Assembly (NCBI GenBank): GCA_934132915.1
Contig: CAKPAK010000043.1
Span: 1 to 13,596 of the forward strand
Direction: 5' to 3'
DNA from: an uncultured Bacilli bacterium
Lineage (GTDB): Bacteria; Bacillota_I; Bacilli_A; RF39; UBA660
DNA length: 13,596 nt
Shown: piece after piece, positions 7,266 to 13,596 of the stretch
Layout of the letters: every line of letters starts with the position of its first letter
Position numbering within the stretch: the first letter of the stretch is position 1
The notes under the pieces: generated by a model
What the model saw: only the letters and a program-made list of their open reading frames with translations
The model's database searches: none
What the model was told of the DNA's origin: nothing
Translations under genes and position numbers: made by a program

Positions 7266-7277
7266 GTCCCTTGTCAA
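7260..7277 (-). promoter_or_regulatory. Repeated TTGACA elements, possible operator
   Basis: Minus strand TTGACA-AGGGAC-TTGACA: the downstream copy is the -35, and the upstream copy (7277-7272) is 12 bases away with no -10 to serve. The extended forms ACTTTGACA and ACTTGACA are direct repeats about one helical turn apart, suiting side-by-side binding by a repressor such as the adjacent HTH protein (inference). Confidence 0.35.
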
Positions 7278-7312
7278 AGTTAACTAAACCAAAACAACAT
7301 GAACAAAACCCT

Positions 7313-7378
7313 TTTTAATCGTTAAAAAAACAATGGCAATTTATCAATTTATTTTGAAAAGAAAAACACCGATTAAAA
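7313..7378 (-). terminator. Inverted repeat after mnmA, possible terminator
   Basis: TTTTAATCG and CGATTAAAA (7313-7321 and 7370-7378) are perfect 9-bp arms separated by 48 bases, with one arm overlapping the mnmA stop codon. A minus-strand T7 (complement of 7324-7330) lies before the distal arm. No compact GC hairpin precedes it, so termination here is uncertain. Confidence 0.3.
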
Positions 7379-8446
7379 TACTTCTTTGATGATTCCTCCC
7401 CCTAAACAAATATCTCCCTGATATAAACAACAAAATTGCCCAGGAGTAACCGCTTTAGCTTGTTCATAAGTTAATGACAAATCACCATTGTCTAAATATT
7501 CAACTTGAATAGGAACGTCTTTTGAACGATAGCGAAACTTACAAGTACACGAACTTGGTCTCTCATCAGTTAAAAAGTTAAACGCTTCAATAATAGCCTT
7601 ACTAGAATATAAATAACGATTTTCATCTCCACGAGCAACGTATAAAATATTATGCTCCAAATCTTTTTTGGCAACATAACACTTTTCATGATGCCCTCCC
7701 AAATGAAGTCCTTTTCTCTGACCAATCGTATAATACATAAGTCCAATATGTTCGCCAACTTTTTCCTCGGTTTCAATATCAATAATATCCCCCGGTTGAT
7801 TAGGCAAATAATTTTCTAAAAACTTTGTAAAATTCCTTTCACCAATAAAACAAATCCCTGTTGAATCTTTCTTTTTGGCCGTAATCAAACCATTTTCCAA
7901 AGCAATCTTTCGCACCAATGGTTTTTCTAATTCTCCAATAGGAAATAATACATTAGAAAACTTTTCCCGTGAAACATATGCTAAAAAATAAGTCTGATCC
8001 TTATTCAAATCAATTGCTCTAAGTAAGTTACCATCCTTAATTCTAGCATAATGACCCGTTGCAATATAATCTGCCCCTAACTTCAACGCCTCCTTAACAA
8101 ATAAATCAAACTTAATATATTTATTACACATCACATCAGGATTAGGAGTCCGACCCTTCTTTAATTCATCTAAAAAATAAGTAAAAACATAATCCCAATA
8201 TTCCTTTACAAAATCTACTCGATACAAAGGAATATTCAATTTTTCACAAACCGCCTTAGCATCATTATAATCTTCTTCTTGAGGACAAATAGAATGATCT
8301 AAATTAGGATTTCCCAAATAGTCATTATTAATTGAACTATCCCAATTTCGCATAAACAAACCTATCACTTCATACCCCTGTTTCTGCAAAAGCAATGCCG
8401 CTACTGAACTATCAACACCACCAGAAATTCCCACAACAACTTTCAT
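7373..8446 (-). CDS. mnmA: tRNA-specific 2-thiouridylase MnmA
   Basis: MnmA adenylates U34 of tRNA-Lys, -Glu and -Gln and transfers sulfur from a persulfide relay to give s2U34. Numbering from the ATG at 8446, the protein is 357 aa, normal length. The N-terminal PP-loop is SGGVDS (8-13). Catalytic Cys107 lies in NPDVMCNKYIKF and Cys199 in DSTGICFIGER, matching the C102/C199 pair of E. coli; TGHYARI and KDQTYFLAYV are further family motifs. The C-terminal beta-barrel tRNA-binding domain runs from ~205. A TTG directly before the ATG could extend the frame by one codon, but AAGAGG is 8 bases from the ATG and only 5 from the TTG, so I chose ATG. The upstream gene is miaA, another anticodon-loop modifier; mnmA has its own promoter. 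Confidence 0.97.
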   Translation of the reverse strand: MKVVVGISGGVDSSVAALLLQKQGYEVIGLFMRNWDSSINNDYLGNPNLDHSICPQEEDYNDAKAVCEKLNIPLYRVDFVKEYWDYVFTYFLDELKKGRTPNPDVMCNKYIKFDLFVKEALKLGADYIATGHYARIKDGNLLRAIDLNKDQTYFLAYVSREKFSNVLFPIGELEKPLVRKIALENGLITAKKKDSTGICFIGERNFTKFLENYLPNQPGDIIDIETEEKVGEHIGLMYYTIGQRKGLHLGGHHEKCYVAKKDLEHNILYVARGDENRYLYSSKAIIEAFNFLTDERPSSCTCKFRYRSKDVPIQVEYLDNGDLSLTYEQAKAVTPGQFCCLYQGDICLGGGIIKEVF

Positions 8447-8472
8447 CAAAAAAACCTCTTTTCTTTAATCAT

Positions 8473-8515
8473 AAAAATACTTAACAATTACCTAATCAGC
8501 CAATTAAGTATTTTT
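8473..8515 (-). promoter_or_regulatory. 12-bp inverted repeat in the mnmA leader
   Basis: AAAAATACTTAA (8473-8484) and TTAAGTATTTTT (8504-8515) are perfect 12-bp arms around a 19-base loop, lying downstream of the mnmA -10 and ~27 bases before its ATG. It could be a weak terminator for miaA readthrough, an attenuator or an mRNA-stabilising stem. It has only two G-C pairs. Confidence 0.45.
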
Positions 8516-8536
8516 ACTTGACATAAAATTAACCTT

Positions 8537-8545
8537 ATTATAACA
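8537..8545 (-). promoter_or_regulatory. Extended -10 promoter of mnmA
   Basis: Minus strand TGTTATAAT (8545-8537), a consensus TATAAT with an extended TGn. It directly abuts the T run of the miaA terminator, so its upstream part lies inside the miaA 3' end. No good -35 is visible. The predicted start near 8530 gives a leader of ~85 bases. Confidence 0.6.
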
Positions 8546-8574
8546 AAAAAAGACCTATTTATCTAGTCTCTTTT
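8545..8574 (-). terminator. Terminator at the 3' end of miaA
   Basis: Minus strand AAAAGAGAC (8574-8566) pairs with GTCTTTTTT (8554-8546), with one G-T pair, around a loop carrying the miaA stop codon; the T run is the complement of 8545-8551. The stem lies partly within the last codons of miaA. Confidence 0.65.
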
Positions 8575-9457
8575 CAAGATAAGTAGACACTTCTTGAACA
8601 GTCAAAGAAAAATCATCATAATTTGTAGTAAACCACTCAAGATTAAATTGATTTCTAAAAAAAGTATATTGTCTTTTGGCATACCTTCTAGAATTCCTTT
8701 TAATAAGAGAAATTGCTTCGTCTAAAGAAAGATGCCCACTAAAATACTGATAAAGCTCTTTATAACCAATTCCTCCAAGCAATGGTTTAGAAAAAATGCC
8801 CTTATCATAAAACTTTTTTGTCTCTTCCACAAGTCCCATCTCAACCATCTGGTCCACTCGTTTATCGATAATTTGATACAAAGTTTTTCTTTCTGTAGTC
8901 AACCCAATAAAAAGACAATCATAAAGAAGACTATCCGTTTTAGCCAAGGTAATCGATTTTCCATTTTCCAAATAATAAAGAATTGCATTAATCACTCTTC
9001 TTTTATTTTTTAAATCAATTTTTTTAGCACCTTTAGGATCAAGAGAAATGAATAATTTTTTCAACTCATCTAAAGATTTTTCTTCATATTTTTCCTCATC
9101 TTGTAAACAACGAGAAGAAAATTGATAATCAAAAAGTGCTGATTTAATATATAAACCAGTTCCACCTACAATTATAGGAAGGTTTCCCCTTTTCATCACT
9201 TCTTCTATTTTTTGACGACAATCTTTCTGATAATAATAAATAGAATATTCTTCTTCCACGTTTTTAATATCAAATAGATGATGAGGAATATCACTTTTTT
9301 CTTCTTCCCTTACCTTAGCCGTACCAATATCTAAGTCCTTATATACTTGCATAGCATCAGCATTAATAATTTCTCCATGATACTTTTTAGCCAATTCGAC
9401 AGACAATTTTGTCTTCCCCACACCAGTAGGACCTGTTATTACAATAACCTTTTTCAT
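8555..9457 (-). CDS. miaA: tRNA dimethylallyltransferase MiaA
   Basis: MiaA transfers the dimethylallyl group of DMAPP to N6 of A37 in tRNAs reading codons that start with U, giving i6A37. The 300-aa length is typical. The P-loop GPTGVGKT is at 9-16, the conserved NADAMQVYK has the general-base Asp at D34, DIPHHLFD is at ~56-63, and GGTGLYIK is at 98-105. The tRNA-binding C-terminal half ends KRQYTFFRNQ...W, as in the family. GGAGGG is 3 bases before the ATG (4 counted from the AGGAGG core), somewhat close, but the start MKKVIVITGPTG is canonical. It is flanked by hairpin terminators on both sides. hfq, a common neighbour elsewhere, is not here. Confidence 0.97.
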   Translation of the reverse strand: MKKVIVITGPTGVGKTKLSVELAKKYHGEIINADAMQVYKDLDIGTAKVREEEKSDIPHHLFDIKNVEEEYSIYYYQKDCRQKIEEVMKRGNLPIIVGGTGLYIKSALFDYQFSSRCLQDEEKYEEKSLDELKKLFISLDPKGAKKIDLKNKRRVINAILYYLENGKSITLAKTDSLLYDCLFIGLTTERKTLYQIIDKRVDQMVEMGLVEETKKFYDKGIFSKPLLGGIGYKELYQYFSGHLSLDEAISLIKRNSRRYAKRQYTFFRNQFNLEWFTTNYDDFSLTVQEVSTYLEKRLDK

Positions 9458-9486
9458 ATTCCCTCCTAATTATTATTTCAATGAAC

Positions 9487-9518
9487 AAAAAAGAATCAAC
9501 CATTAAAACAGTCAATTC
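9487..9518 (-). terminator. Terminator after the HD-domain gene
   Basis: Minus strand GAATTGAC (9518-9511) pairs with GTTGATTC (9500-9493), 8 bp with two G-T pairs, loop of 10, followed by six T (complement of 9487-9492). It starts at the last base of the stop codon. Confidence 0.75.
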
Positions 9519-10033
9519 TACCATCGAAACAATATGAATAATATAACGTACATATTAGACAACCTATAAACATAACTTTTTCCATAAGAACAATAAAATT
9601 CATAGGTAGCAACTATTTTATCAACCAAACTTACAATCCAACTTTCCATATATTTAGGAACCTTATGCGGTAAACTTGGAAACATATGAGTAATAATAAT
9701 ATCTTTTTCCCTTTCTGTCAAATCAAAATACTTAGATGCATTTTTTAAAGAGGCATAAGGGTGAAAAAACATACTAAATTTCTGTTTTTTCAAACTCAAA
9801 TCATCCGCTACAAAAAAATCATGAAGCAATCCACCTCTTGCCACTTCTACTGCATTAAGATGTATTTTTTTTGCCAACAAATAAGAATAATAAGATACCC
9901 GAACGGAATGATCAAATCGATTCATCCCATGATGTTTACATTCTTTTATTTTCTGAAAATACTGATTTTCTAATATATCCTCAACAATAAACGTATAACT
10001 ACGATCATTAAAAATATTATCCAAATTACTCAC
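9518..10033 (-). CDS. HD-superfamily metal-dependent phosphohydrolase, substrate unknown
   Basis: A 171-aa HD-domain protein. Likely metal ligands in order are H42 (in FDHSVRVS), the H71-D72 pair (in GGLLHDFF), H91 (FFHPYAS), H116 (THMFP) and D138 (LVDKIVATYE), so both the core HD motif and the extra histidines of the larger HD families are present. This predicts a di-iron or similar phosphohydrolase acting on a nucleotide or cyclic dinucleotide, but the substrate cannot be read. The end (~161-171, MYVILFILFRW) is strongly hydrophobic and could touch the membrane. The start is GTG; an in-frame TAA lies 12 bases upstream at 10048-10046, so there is no ATG alternative, and the Shine-Dalgarno is weak (GGAAAAG). 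It follows the orphan gene by 44 bases with no promoter visible between, so the two are probably co-transcribed. Confidence 0.85.
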   Translation of the reverse strand: MSNLDNIFNDRSYTFIVEDILENQYFQKIKECKHHGMNRFDHSVRVSYYSYLLAKKIHLNAVEVARGGLLHDFFVADDLSLKKQKFSMFFHPYASLKNASKYFDLTEREKDIIITHMFPSLPHKVPKYMESWIVSLVDKIVATYEFYCSYGKSYVYRLSNMYVILFILFRW

Positions 10034-10077
10034 TCTTTTCCAACATTAAACACGAAATAAGCAAAACAACAATAAAC

Positions 10078-10497
10078 TTACTTTCCTAACATATTTAATA
10101 AATTAATTTTAAACATATCCTTCTCTGCATGAGATTTAGAAATAGGCACACCTTTATAAGTTGTAAGCTCCTTTTGATGACCCTCCATTAAAATATCGTC
10201 AGGTGTAATATTATTTAACATAACAATTTTTTGTTTCTCATAAACGGTATAATGCAAAACAATATCATGATACACTTTAGCAAAAGTAGGATCAGTAGGT
10301 AACTTTAAATCATACTTAATAATGCCTTCTCCTGCATTTTTTGACACAACCACACCATCAAAACTTCCATCTCTAAAATTAGGATAAAATTCAAAAATTA
10401 ACTTTTTATAAGCAAGCATATTATATTTTTTTACCGCACGTTCTTTCTTTCTAAATTCATTTTCATTTAAATATTCAATCACATATGAATTTTTCAT
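10078..10497 (-). CDS. Uncharacterised basic protein (139 aa)
   Basis: I do not recognise this protein. It is lysine-rich, has no signal peptide or membrane segment, and appears cytoplasmic. Visible parts are a charged N-terminus (ENEFRKKERAVKKYN, 12-26), a middle with FRDGSFDGVVVSKNAGEG (41-58), and a C-terminal segment YKGVPISKSHAEKDMFKINL (114-133). The start is secure: CTCCCCC on the plus strand at 10504-10510 gives GGGGGAG 6 bases before the ATG. It is the first gene behind the strongest promoter of the window, whose spacer holds a palindrome, and the HD hydrolase follows. That context suggests a regulated, well-expressed two-gene unit, but gives no function. Confidence 0.85.
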   Translation of the reverse strand: MKNSYVIEYLNENEFRKKERAVKKYNMLAYKKLIFEFYPNFRDGSFDGVVVSKNAGEGIIKYDLKLPTDPTFAKVYHDIVLHYTVYEKQKIVMLNNITPDDILMEGHQKELTTYKGVPISKSHAEKDMFKINLLNMLGK

Positions 10498-10540
10498 TTT
10501 TCACTCCCCCTTTATATGCTATTCATCAACCAGTATCAAA

Positions 10541-10569
10541 ATTATAGCACTTTTCATAAAAGTTGTCAA
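10541..10569 (-). promoter_or_regulatory. Consensus promoter of the orphan/HD unit
   Basis: Minus strand TTGACA (10569-10564), a 17-base spacer, and TATAAT (10546-10541) with an extended TGC in front. All twelve hexamer bases match consensus, the strongest promoter in the window. Confidence 0.92.
10549..10563 (-). promoter_or_regulatory. Palindrome filling the promoter spacer, candidate operator
   Basis: ACTTTT-ATG-AAAAGT occupies 15 of the 17 spacer bases between -35 and -10. Bound there, a dimeric repressor would block RNA polymerase. No regulator is identified in the sequence. Confidence 0.5.
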
Positions 10570-10581
10570 TACTTATAGTTA

Positions 10582-10590
10582 ATTATAGCA
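10582..10590 (-). promoter_or_regulatory. Possible second, upstream promoter
   Basis: Minus strand TGCTATAAT (10590-10582) is an exact second copy of the extended -10, 41 bases upstream of the first, with a poor -35 (TTAATG) at 17 bases. Confidence 0.4.
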
Positions 10591-10704
10591 AACAATAGCT
10601 TGCACATTAACGAATTAAAAGAAAAATTAACCAATAGATTAGTGATAAAAACAGTTAAACATCATTTTTTTCATTCAATAAGCAAACATATATTATGAAT
10701 ACAA

Positions 10705-10739
10705 TATTATTTTCAAGTTATATAACTTTGAAAATAATA
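10705..10739. repeat. 35-base near-perfect palindrome
   Basis: Left arm TATTATTTTCAAGTTAT (10705-10721) and right arm ATAACTTTGAAAATAATA (10722-10739) pair over 17 bp with one bulged T (10727). Its right end overlaps by two bases the ppdK terminator stem. Confidence 0.7.
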
Positions 10740-10772
10740 GCAATCCTATCTCAAAAAGGGATACGATTGCTA
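10730..10772 (-). terminator. Terminator of ppdK
   Basis: Minus strand TAGCAATC (10772-10765) pairs with GATTGCTA (10745-10738), with an inner TATC/GATA stem beyond a 1x1 mismatch, followed by TTATTTTC. The T tract is interrupted and is also the first arm of the 35-base palindrome. The rest of 10591-10704 shows nothing I can name. Confidence 0.7.
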
Positions 10773-10808
10773 AGTTTCTATCAAAAATTTCTCAGAATTT
10801 TAAGTACT

Positions 10809-13436
10809 TTATTTTCTATCCTCAGATTTGATCGCAGCTTGCGCAGCAGCCAATCGAGCAATAGGAACTCTAAATGGAGAACAAGACACATAATTTAATC
10901 CTACTCTATCGCAAAAATCAATGGAACTAGGATCACCACCATGTTCGCCACAAATTCCAAGTGAAATATTGGGACGAACAGCCCTTCCTTTCTGGGCAGC
11001 CATTTTCACTAATTGTCCAACACCTTTCTCATCAATTTTGGCAAAAGGATCATTCTCAAAAATTTGTTTATTATAATAATCATTCAAAAATTTTCCAGCA
11101 TCATCCCTAGAAAATCCATAAGTCAACTGTGTAAGATCATTAGTACCAAAACTAAAGAATTCTGCCTCTTGGGCAATTTCATCAGCCAAAATTGCAGCAC
11201 GAGGAATTTCTATCATTGTTCCAATTTGATAAGTAACTGTACTGTTATTTTCACGAATTAATCGCTCAGCTACCTCATTTACAATCTTCTTCACATAACG
11301 AAGTTCATTAACATCTCCAATCAAAGGAATCATAATTTCAGGATGAACAGCAATTCCCTCTTCTGAAACTCTAATTGCGGCTTCTATTACAGCCTTTGTT
11401 TGCATTTCAGCTATCTCTGGATAAGTAACAGCAAGGCGACAACCTCTATGACCCATCATTGGATTAAACTCTTTTAGCGAATTAATTCGATCTCTAAGTT
11501 CCTCAAAACTGATTTCTAAAGCCTTCGCCAAATCTTCAATTTCTTCATCAGTATGTGGTAAAAACTCATGTAAAGGAGGATCCAAATAACGAATAATCAT
11601 AGGTTTACCATTTAACACTCTAAACATCTCTTCAAAGTCACTTCTTTGCATAGGAAGAATTTTTTCCAATGCTTTCTTTCTCTGTTCAAGAGTTTCAGCA
11701 ACAATCATTTGTCTTACTGCAAAAATCCGATCAGTTTCAAAAAACATATGCTCCGTACGACAAAGCCCAATCCCCTCAGCACCAAATTTTATTGCTTGCA
11801 AAGCATCCCTAGGATTATCAGCATTTGCTTTTACTCCTAATTTTCTAGTTTCATCAGCCCAAGACATAAATGTCTCAAAATTACCACTGATGACAGGTTC
11901 AACCGACTTAATAATACCATCATACACTTTCCCAGTACTACCATCTAAAGAAATCATATCTCCTTCATGATAAATCTTTCCATCCTTAGTTGTAATCGTT
12001 TTATTATCTTCATCAATCACAAGATCTCCACAACCACAAACGCAACATCTTCCCATTCCTCTTGCCACAACAGCAGCATGAGAAGTCATGCCTCCACGTA
12101 CAGTTAAAATTCCCTTAGCATCATTCATCCCCTGAATATCTTCTGGAGAAGTTTCCAAACGAACTAAAATAGCATCTTTTCCTTCCTTAAAAGCATTTGA
12201 AACATCTACAGCATTAAAATAAATTTCCCCTGCACCAGCACCTGGAGAAGCAGCAAGACCAGTAGTAATTACCGTAGCATTTTTTAAATCATTTTCATCA
12301 AAATTTTTATGCAATAGCTGATCAAGCGATTTAGGCTCTACTTTCATCAAAGCTTCTTCTTTAGTAATTTTTCCCTCTTCTACCATTTCGACAGCAATTC
12401 GCAAAGCAGCCATCGCCGTTCTCTTTCCATTTCTCGTTTGTAACATAAATAACTTACCATTTTCAATAGTAAATTCCATATCTTGCATATCACGATAATG
12501 ATTTTCAAGAATTTCAGTGGTTTTTACAAACTCTTCATAAACTTGAGGCATTTTTTCTTTCAATGTAGAAATATCTTCCGGAGTACGCACACCAGCAACA
12601 ACATCTTCACCTTGTGCATTAATTAAATATTCTCCATAAAGTTTATTTTCTCCAGTAGCTGGATTCCGAGTAAATGCAACCCCTGTACCAGAATCATCAC
12701 CCATATTTCCATAAACCATTTCCTGTACATTAACTGCTGTTCCCCAAGATGAAGGAATATCATTCATCCTCCGATAAATAATCGCTCTTTCATTATTCCA
12801 AGAACGAAAAACAGCAGTAACAGCCTCTATCAGTTGAACCTTAGGATCTTGTGGAAATTCTTCTCCAGACAATTCTTTATAAATAGACTTAAACTTTTCA
12901 GTAATAGTATACATATCTTCTTCATTTAAATCTGTATCAAATTGAACTCCCTTATCCTTTTTGTAAGAATCAAGAAGTCTCTCAAACGAATTCTTAGAAT
13001 AACCTTTTACAACATCCGAAAACATCATGATAAAACGACGGTAAGAATCATAAACAAAGCGTTTATTAGAAGTAATCTTACTTAAATGTAATGCAACTTC
13101 ATCATTCATTCCTAAATTAAGAACAGTATCCATCATTCCTGGCATAGAAGCTCTAGCACCACTCCTTACAGAAACAAGTAACGGATTTTCAAAATCTCCC
13201 ATTCTTTTTCCCGTAGCTTCCTCTAAAATGTGAAGTTGCTCAAAAATTTGTTCTTCTACATCTACACCAATTTTTTTCCCATCAGCATAATACTTATTAC
13301 AAGCTTCTGTTGTAACAGTAAACCCTTTAGGAACAGGTAGCCCAATCTTAGTCATTTCTGCCAGATTAGCACCTTTTCCCCCCAACAAATCCTTCATATC
13401 CTTATTACCTTCATGAAAAGCATAAACGTATTTCAA
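10809..13436 (-). CDS. ppdK: Pyruvate, phosphate dikinase
   Basis: PPDK interconverts pyruvate + ATP + Pi and PEP + AMP + PPi, serving PPi-linked glycolysis or PEP formation in anaerobes. The length, 875 aa, matches the C. symbiosum enzyme closely. The N-terminal ATP-grasp domain begins GGKGANLAEMTKIGLPVP (19-36). The swivelling phosphohistidine domain has GGMTSHAAVVARGMG (448-462) with catalytic H453 (H455 in C. symbiosum). The C-terminal PEP/pyruvate barrel has GIGLCRTEHMFF (555-566), MGHRGCR (661-667) and GICGEHGGDP (827-836) with the general-acid C829. The start is TTG: GAGAGGTGAT precedes it at proper spacing, the next ATG is codon 14, and MKYVYAF is the usual PPDK N-terminus. It has its own promoter and terminator. 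Its usual partner, a regulatory kinase/phosphatase, is not in view. Confidence 0.98.
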   Translation of the reverse strand: MKYVYAFHEGNKDMKDLLGGKGANLAEMTKIGLPVPKGFTVTTEACNKYYADGKKIGVDVEEQIFEQLHILEEATGKRMGDFENPLLVSVRSGARASMPGMMDTVLNLGMNDEVALHLSKITSNKRFVYDSYRRFIMMFSDVVKGYSKNSFERLLDSYKKDKGVQFDTDLNEEDMYTITEKFKSIYKELSGEEFPQDPKVQLIEAVTAVFRSWNNERAIIYRRMNDIPSSWGTAVNVQEMVYGNMGDDSGTGVAFTRNPATGENKLYGEYLINAQGEDVVAGVRTPEDISTLKEKMPQVYEEFVKTTEILENHYRDMQDMEFTIENGKLFMLQTRNGKRTAMAALRIAVEMVEEGKITKEEALMKVEPKSLDQLLHKNFDENDLKNATVITTGLAASPGAGAGEIYFNAVDVSNAFKEGKDAILVRLETSPEDIQGMNDAKGILTVRGGMTSHAAVVARGMGRCCVCGCGDLVIDEDNKTITTKDGKIYHEGDMISLDGSTGKVYDGIIKSVEPVISGNFETFMSWADETRKLGVKANADNPRDALQAIKFGAEGIGLCRTEHMFFETDRIFAVRQMIVAETLEQRKKALEKILPMQRSDFEEMFRVLNGKPMIIRYLDPPLHEFLPHTDEEIEDLAKALEISFEELRDRINSLKEFNPMMGHRGCRLAVTYPEIAEMQTKAVIEAAIRVSEEGIAVHPEIMIPLIGDVNELRYVKKIVNEVAERLIRENNSTVTYQIGTMIEIPRAAILADEIAQEAEFFSFGTNDLTQLTYGFSRDDAGKFLNDYYNKQIFENDPFAKIDEKGVGQLVKMAAQKGRAVRPNISLGICGEHGGDPSSIDFCDRVGLNYVSCSPFRVPIARLAAAQAAIKSEDRK

Positions 13437-13464
13437 AATATCACCTCTCTATTTTCACACCCCA

Positions 13465-13493
13465 AGTATAACAAAGAAAAAAAAAACTAGCAA
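13465..13493 (-). promoter_or_regulatory. Promoter of ppdK
   Basis: Minus strand TTGCTA (13493-13488), a 17-base spacer containing T10, and TATACT (13470-13465) preceded by TGT, an extended -10. It yields a short leader of ~20 bases before the Shine-Dalgarno. Confidence 0.75.
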
Positions 13494-13555
13494 TAAAATT
13501 AACTAAATCGAAATAAATTATATGATTAACTTGTGATAATGTCTTAAGTAATAAC

Positions 13556-13583
13556 TTGCAAAAATGTCCTGCTATTATATAAT
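13556..13583 (+). promoter_or_regulatory. Possible outward promoter at the right edge
   Basis: TTGCAA (13556-13561), a 16-base spacer and TATAAT (13578-13583) point out of the window, divergent from ppdK. The gene it would serve is outside. The -10 lies in the palindrome ATTATATAAT, so either strand could read it. Confidence 0.35.
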
Positions 13584-13596
13584 ATTCCACCAAGAG

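Noticed and set aside
8447..8449. TTG as the mnmA start codon, one codon before ATG
   Set aside because: Shine-Dalgarno spacing is 8 bases to the ATG but 5 to the TTG, and ATG is the stronger start.
8518..8544. Plus-strand TTGACA with TATAAC, possible antisense promoter into miaA
   Set aside because: The spacer is only 15 bases and the -10 overlaps the minus-strand mnmA -10; no plus-strand gene would be served.
9470..9499. Minus-strand TTGATT-18-TAATAA as a miaA promoter
   Set aside because: The start would fall inside the miaA Shine-Dalgarno, and the -35 lies in the preceding terminator stem. How miaA is transcribed stays open.
10695..10898. 67-codon plus-strand open frame beginning MNTILFSSYITLK
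   Set aside because: It runs through the 35-base palindrome, the ppdK terminator and into the antisense of ppdK; no good Shine-Dalgarno.

Overview
This is a low-GC (visibly well under 35%) bacterial chromosome segment of Bacillota/Mycoplasmatota type, most like an uncultured gut Bacilli or RF39-like lineage (inference). The signs are strong Shine-Dalgarno sequences, TTGACA/TATAAT promoters, AT-rich codons, a short-N-terminus trigger factor and pyruvate phosphate dikinase. TGG encodes Trp. All ten annotated genes whose stop lies in the window, and a newly noticed small ORF, end in TAA or TAG, never TGA. Most of the window is ordinary housekeeping DNA. No tRNA, rRNA, CRISPR array or insertion sequence was seen.

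Left part, plus strand: the 3' two-thirds of murD (cell wall), then greA-tig as a two-gene unit with its own promoter and a clear terminator, then mutS alone with its own extended -10 promoter and terminator. mutL is not next to mutS.

Middle, 5.6-7.3 kb: about 630 bases of very AT-rich DNA with no credible gene and a few degenerate repeats. On the minus strand follows a two-gene module: a 260-aa helix-turn-helix protein and, 12 bases after its stop, an unlisted 30-aa hydrophobic, basic peptide with a tandem 11-residue repeat. The module has its own promoter and terminator and is the best candidate here for something undescribed.

Right part, minus strand (read right to left): ppdK (PEP/pyruvate interconversion); then an orphan 139-aa protein and an HD-domain hydrolase under a near-perfect promoter whose spacer is a palindrome; then miaA and mnmA, two tRNA anticodon-loop modification enzymes (i6A37 and s2U34). 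mnmA has its own promoter, which overlaps the miaA terminator, and a hairpin in its leader. mutS and miaA are often neighbours in Bacillota, joined by mutL. Here they are near each other but on opposite strands, with the HTH/peptide module between them and mutL absent.
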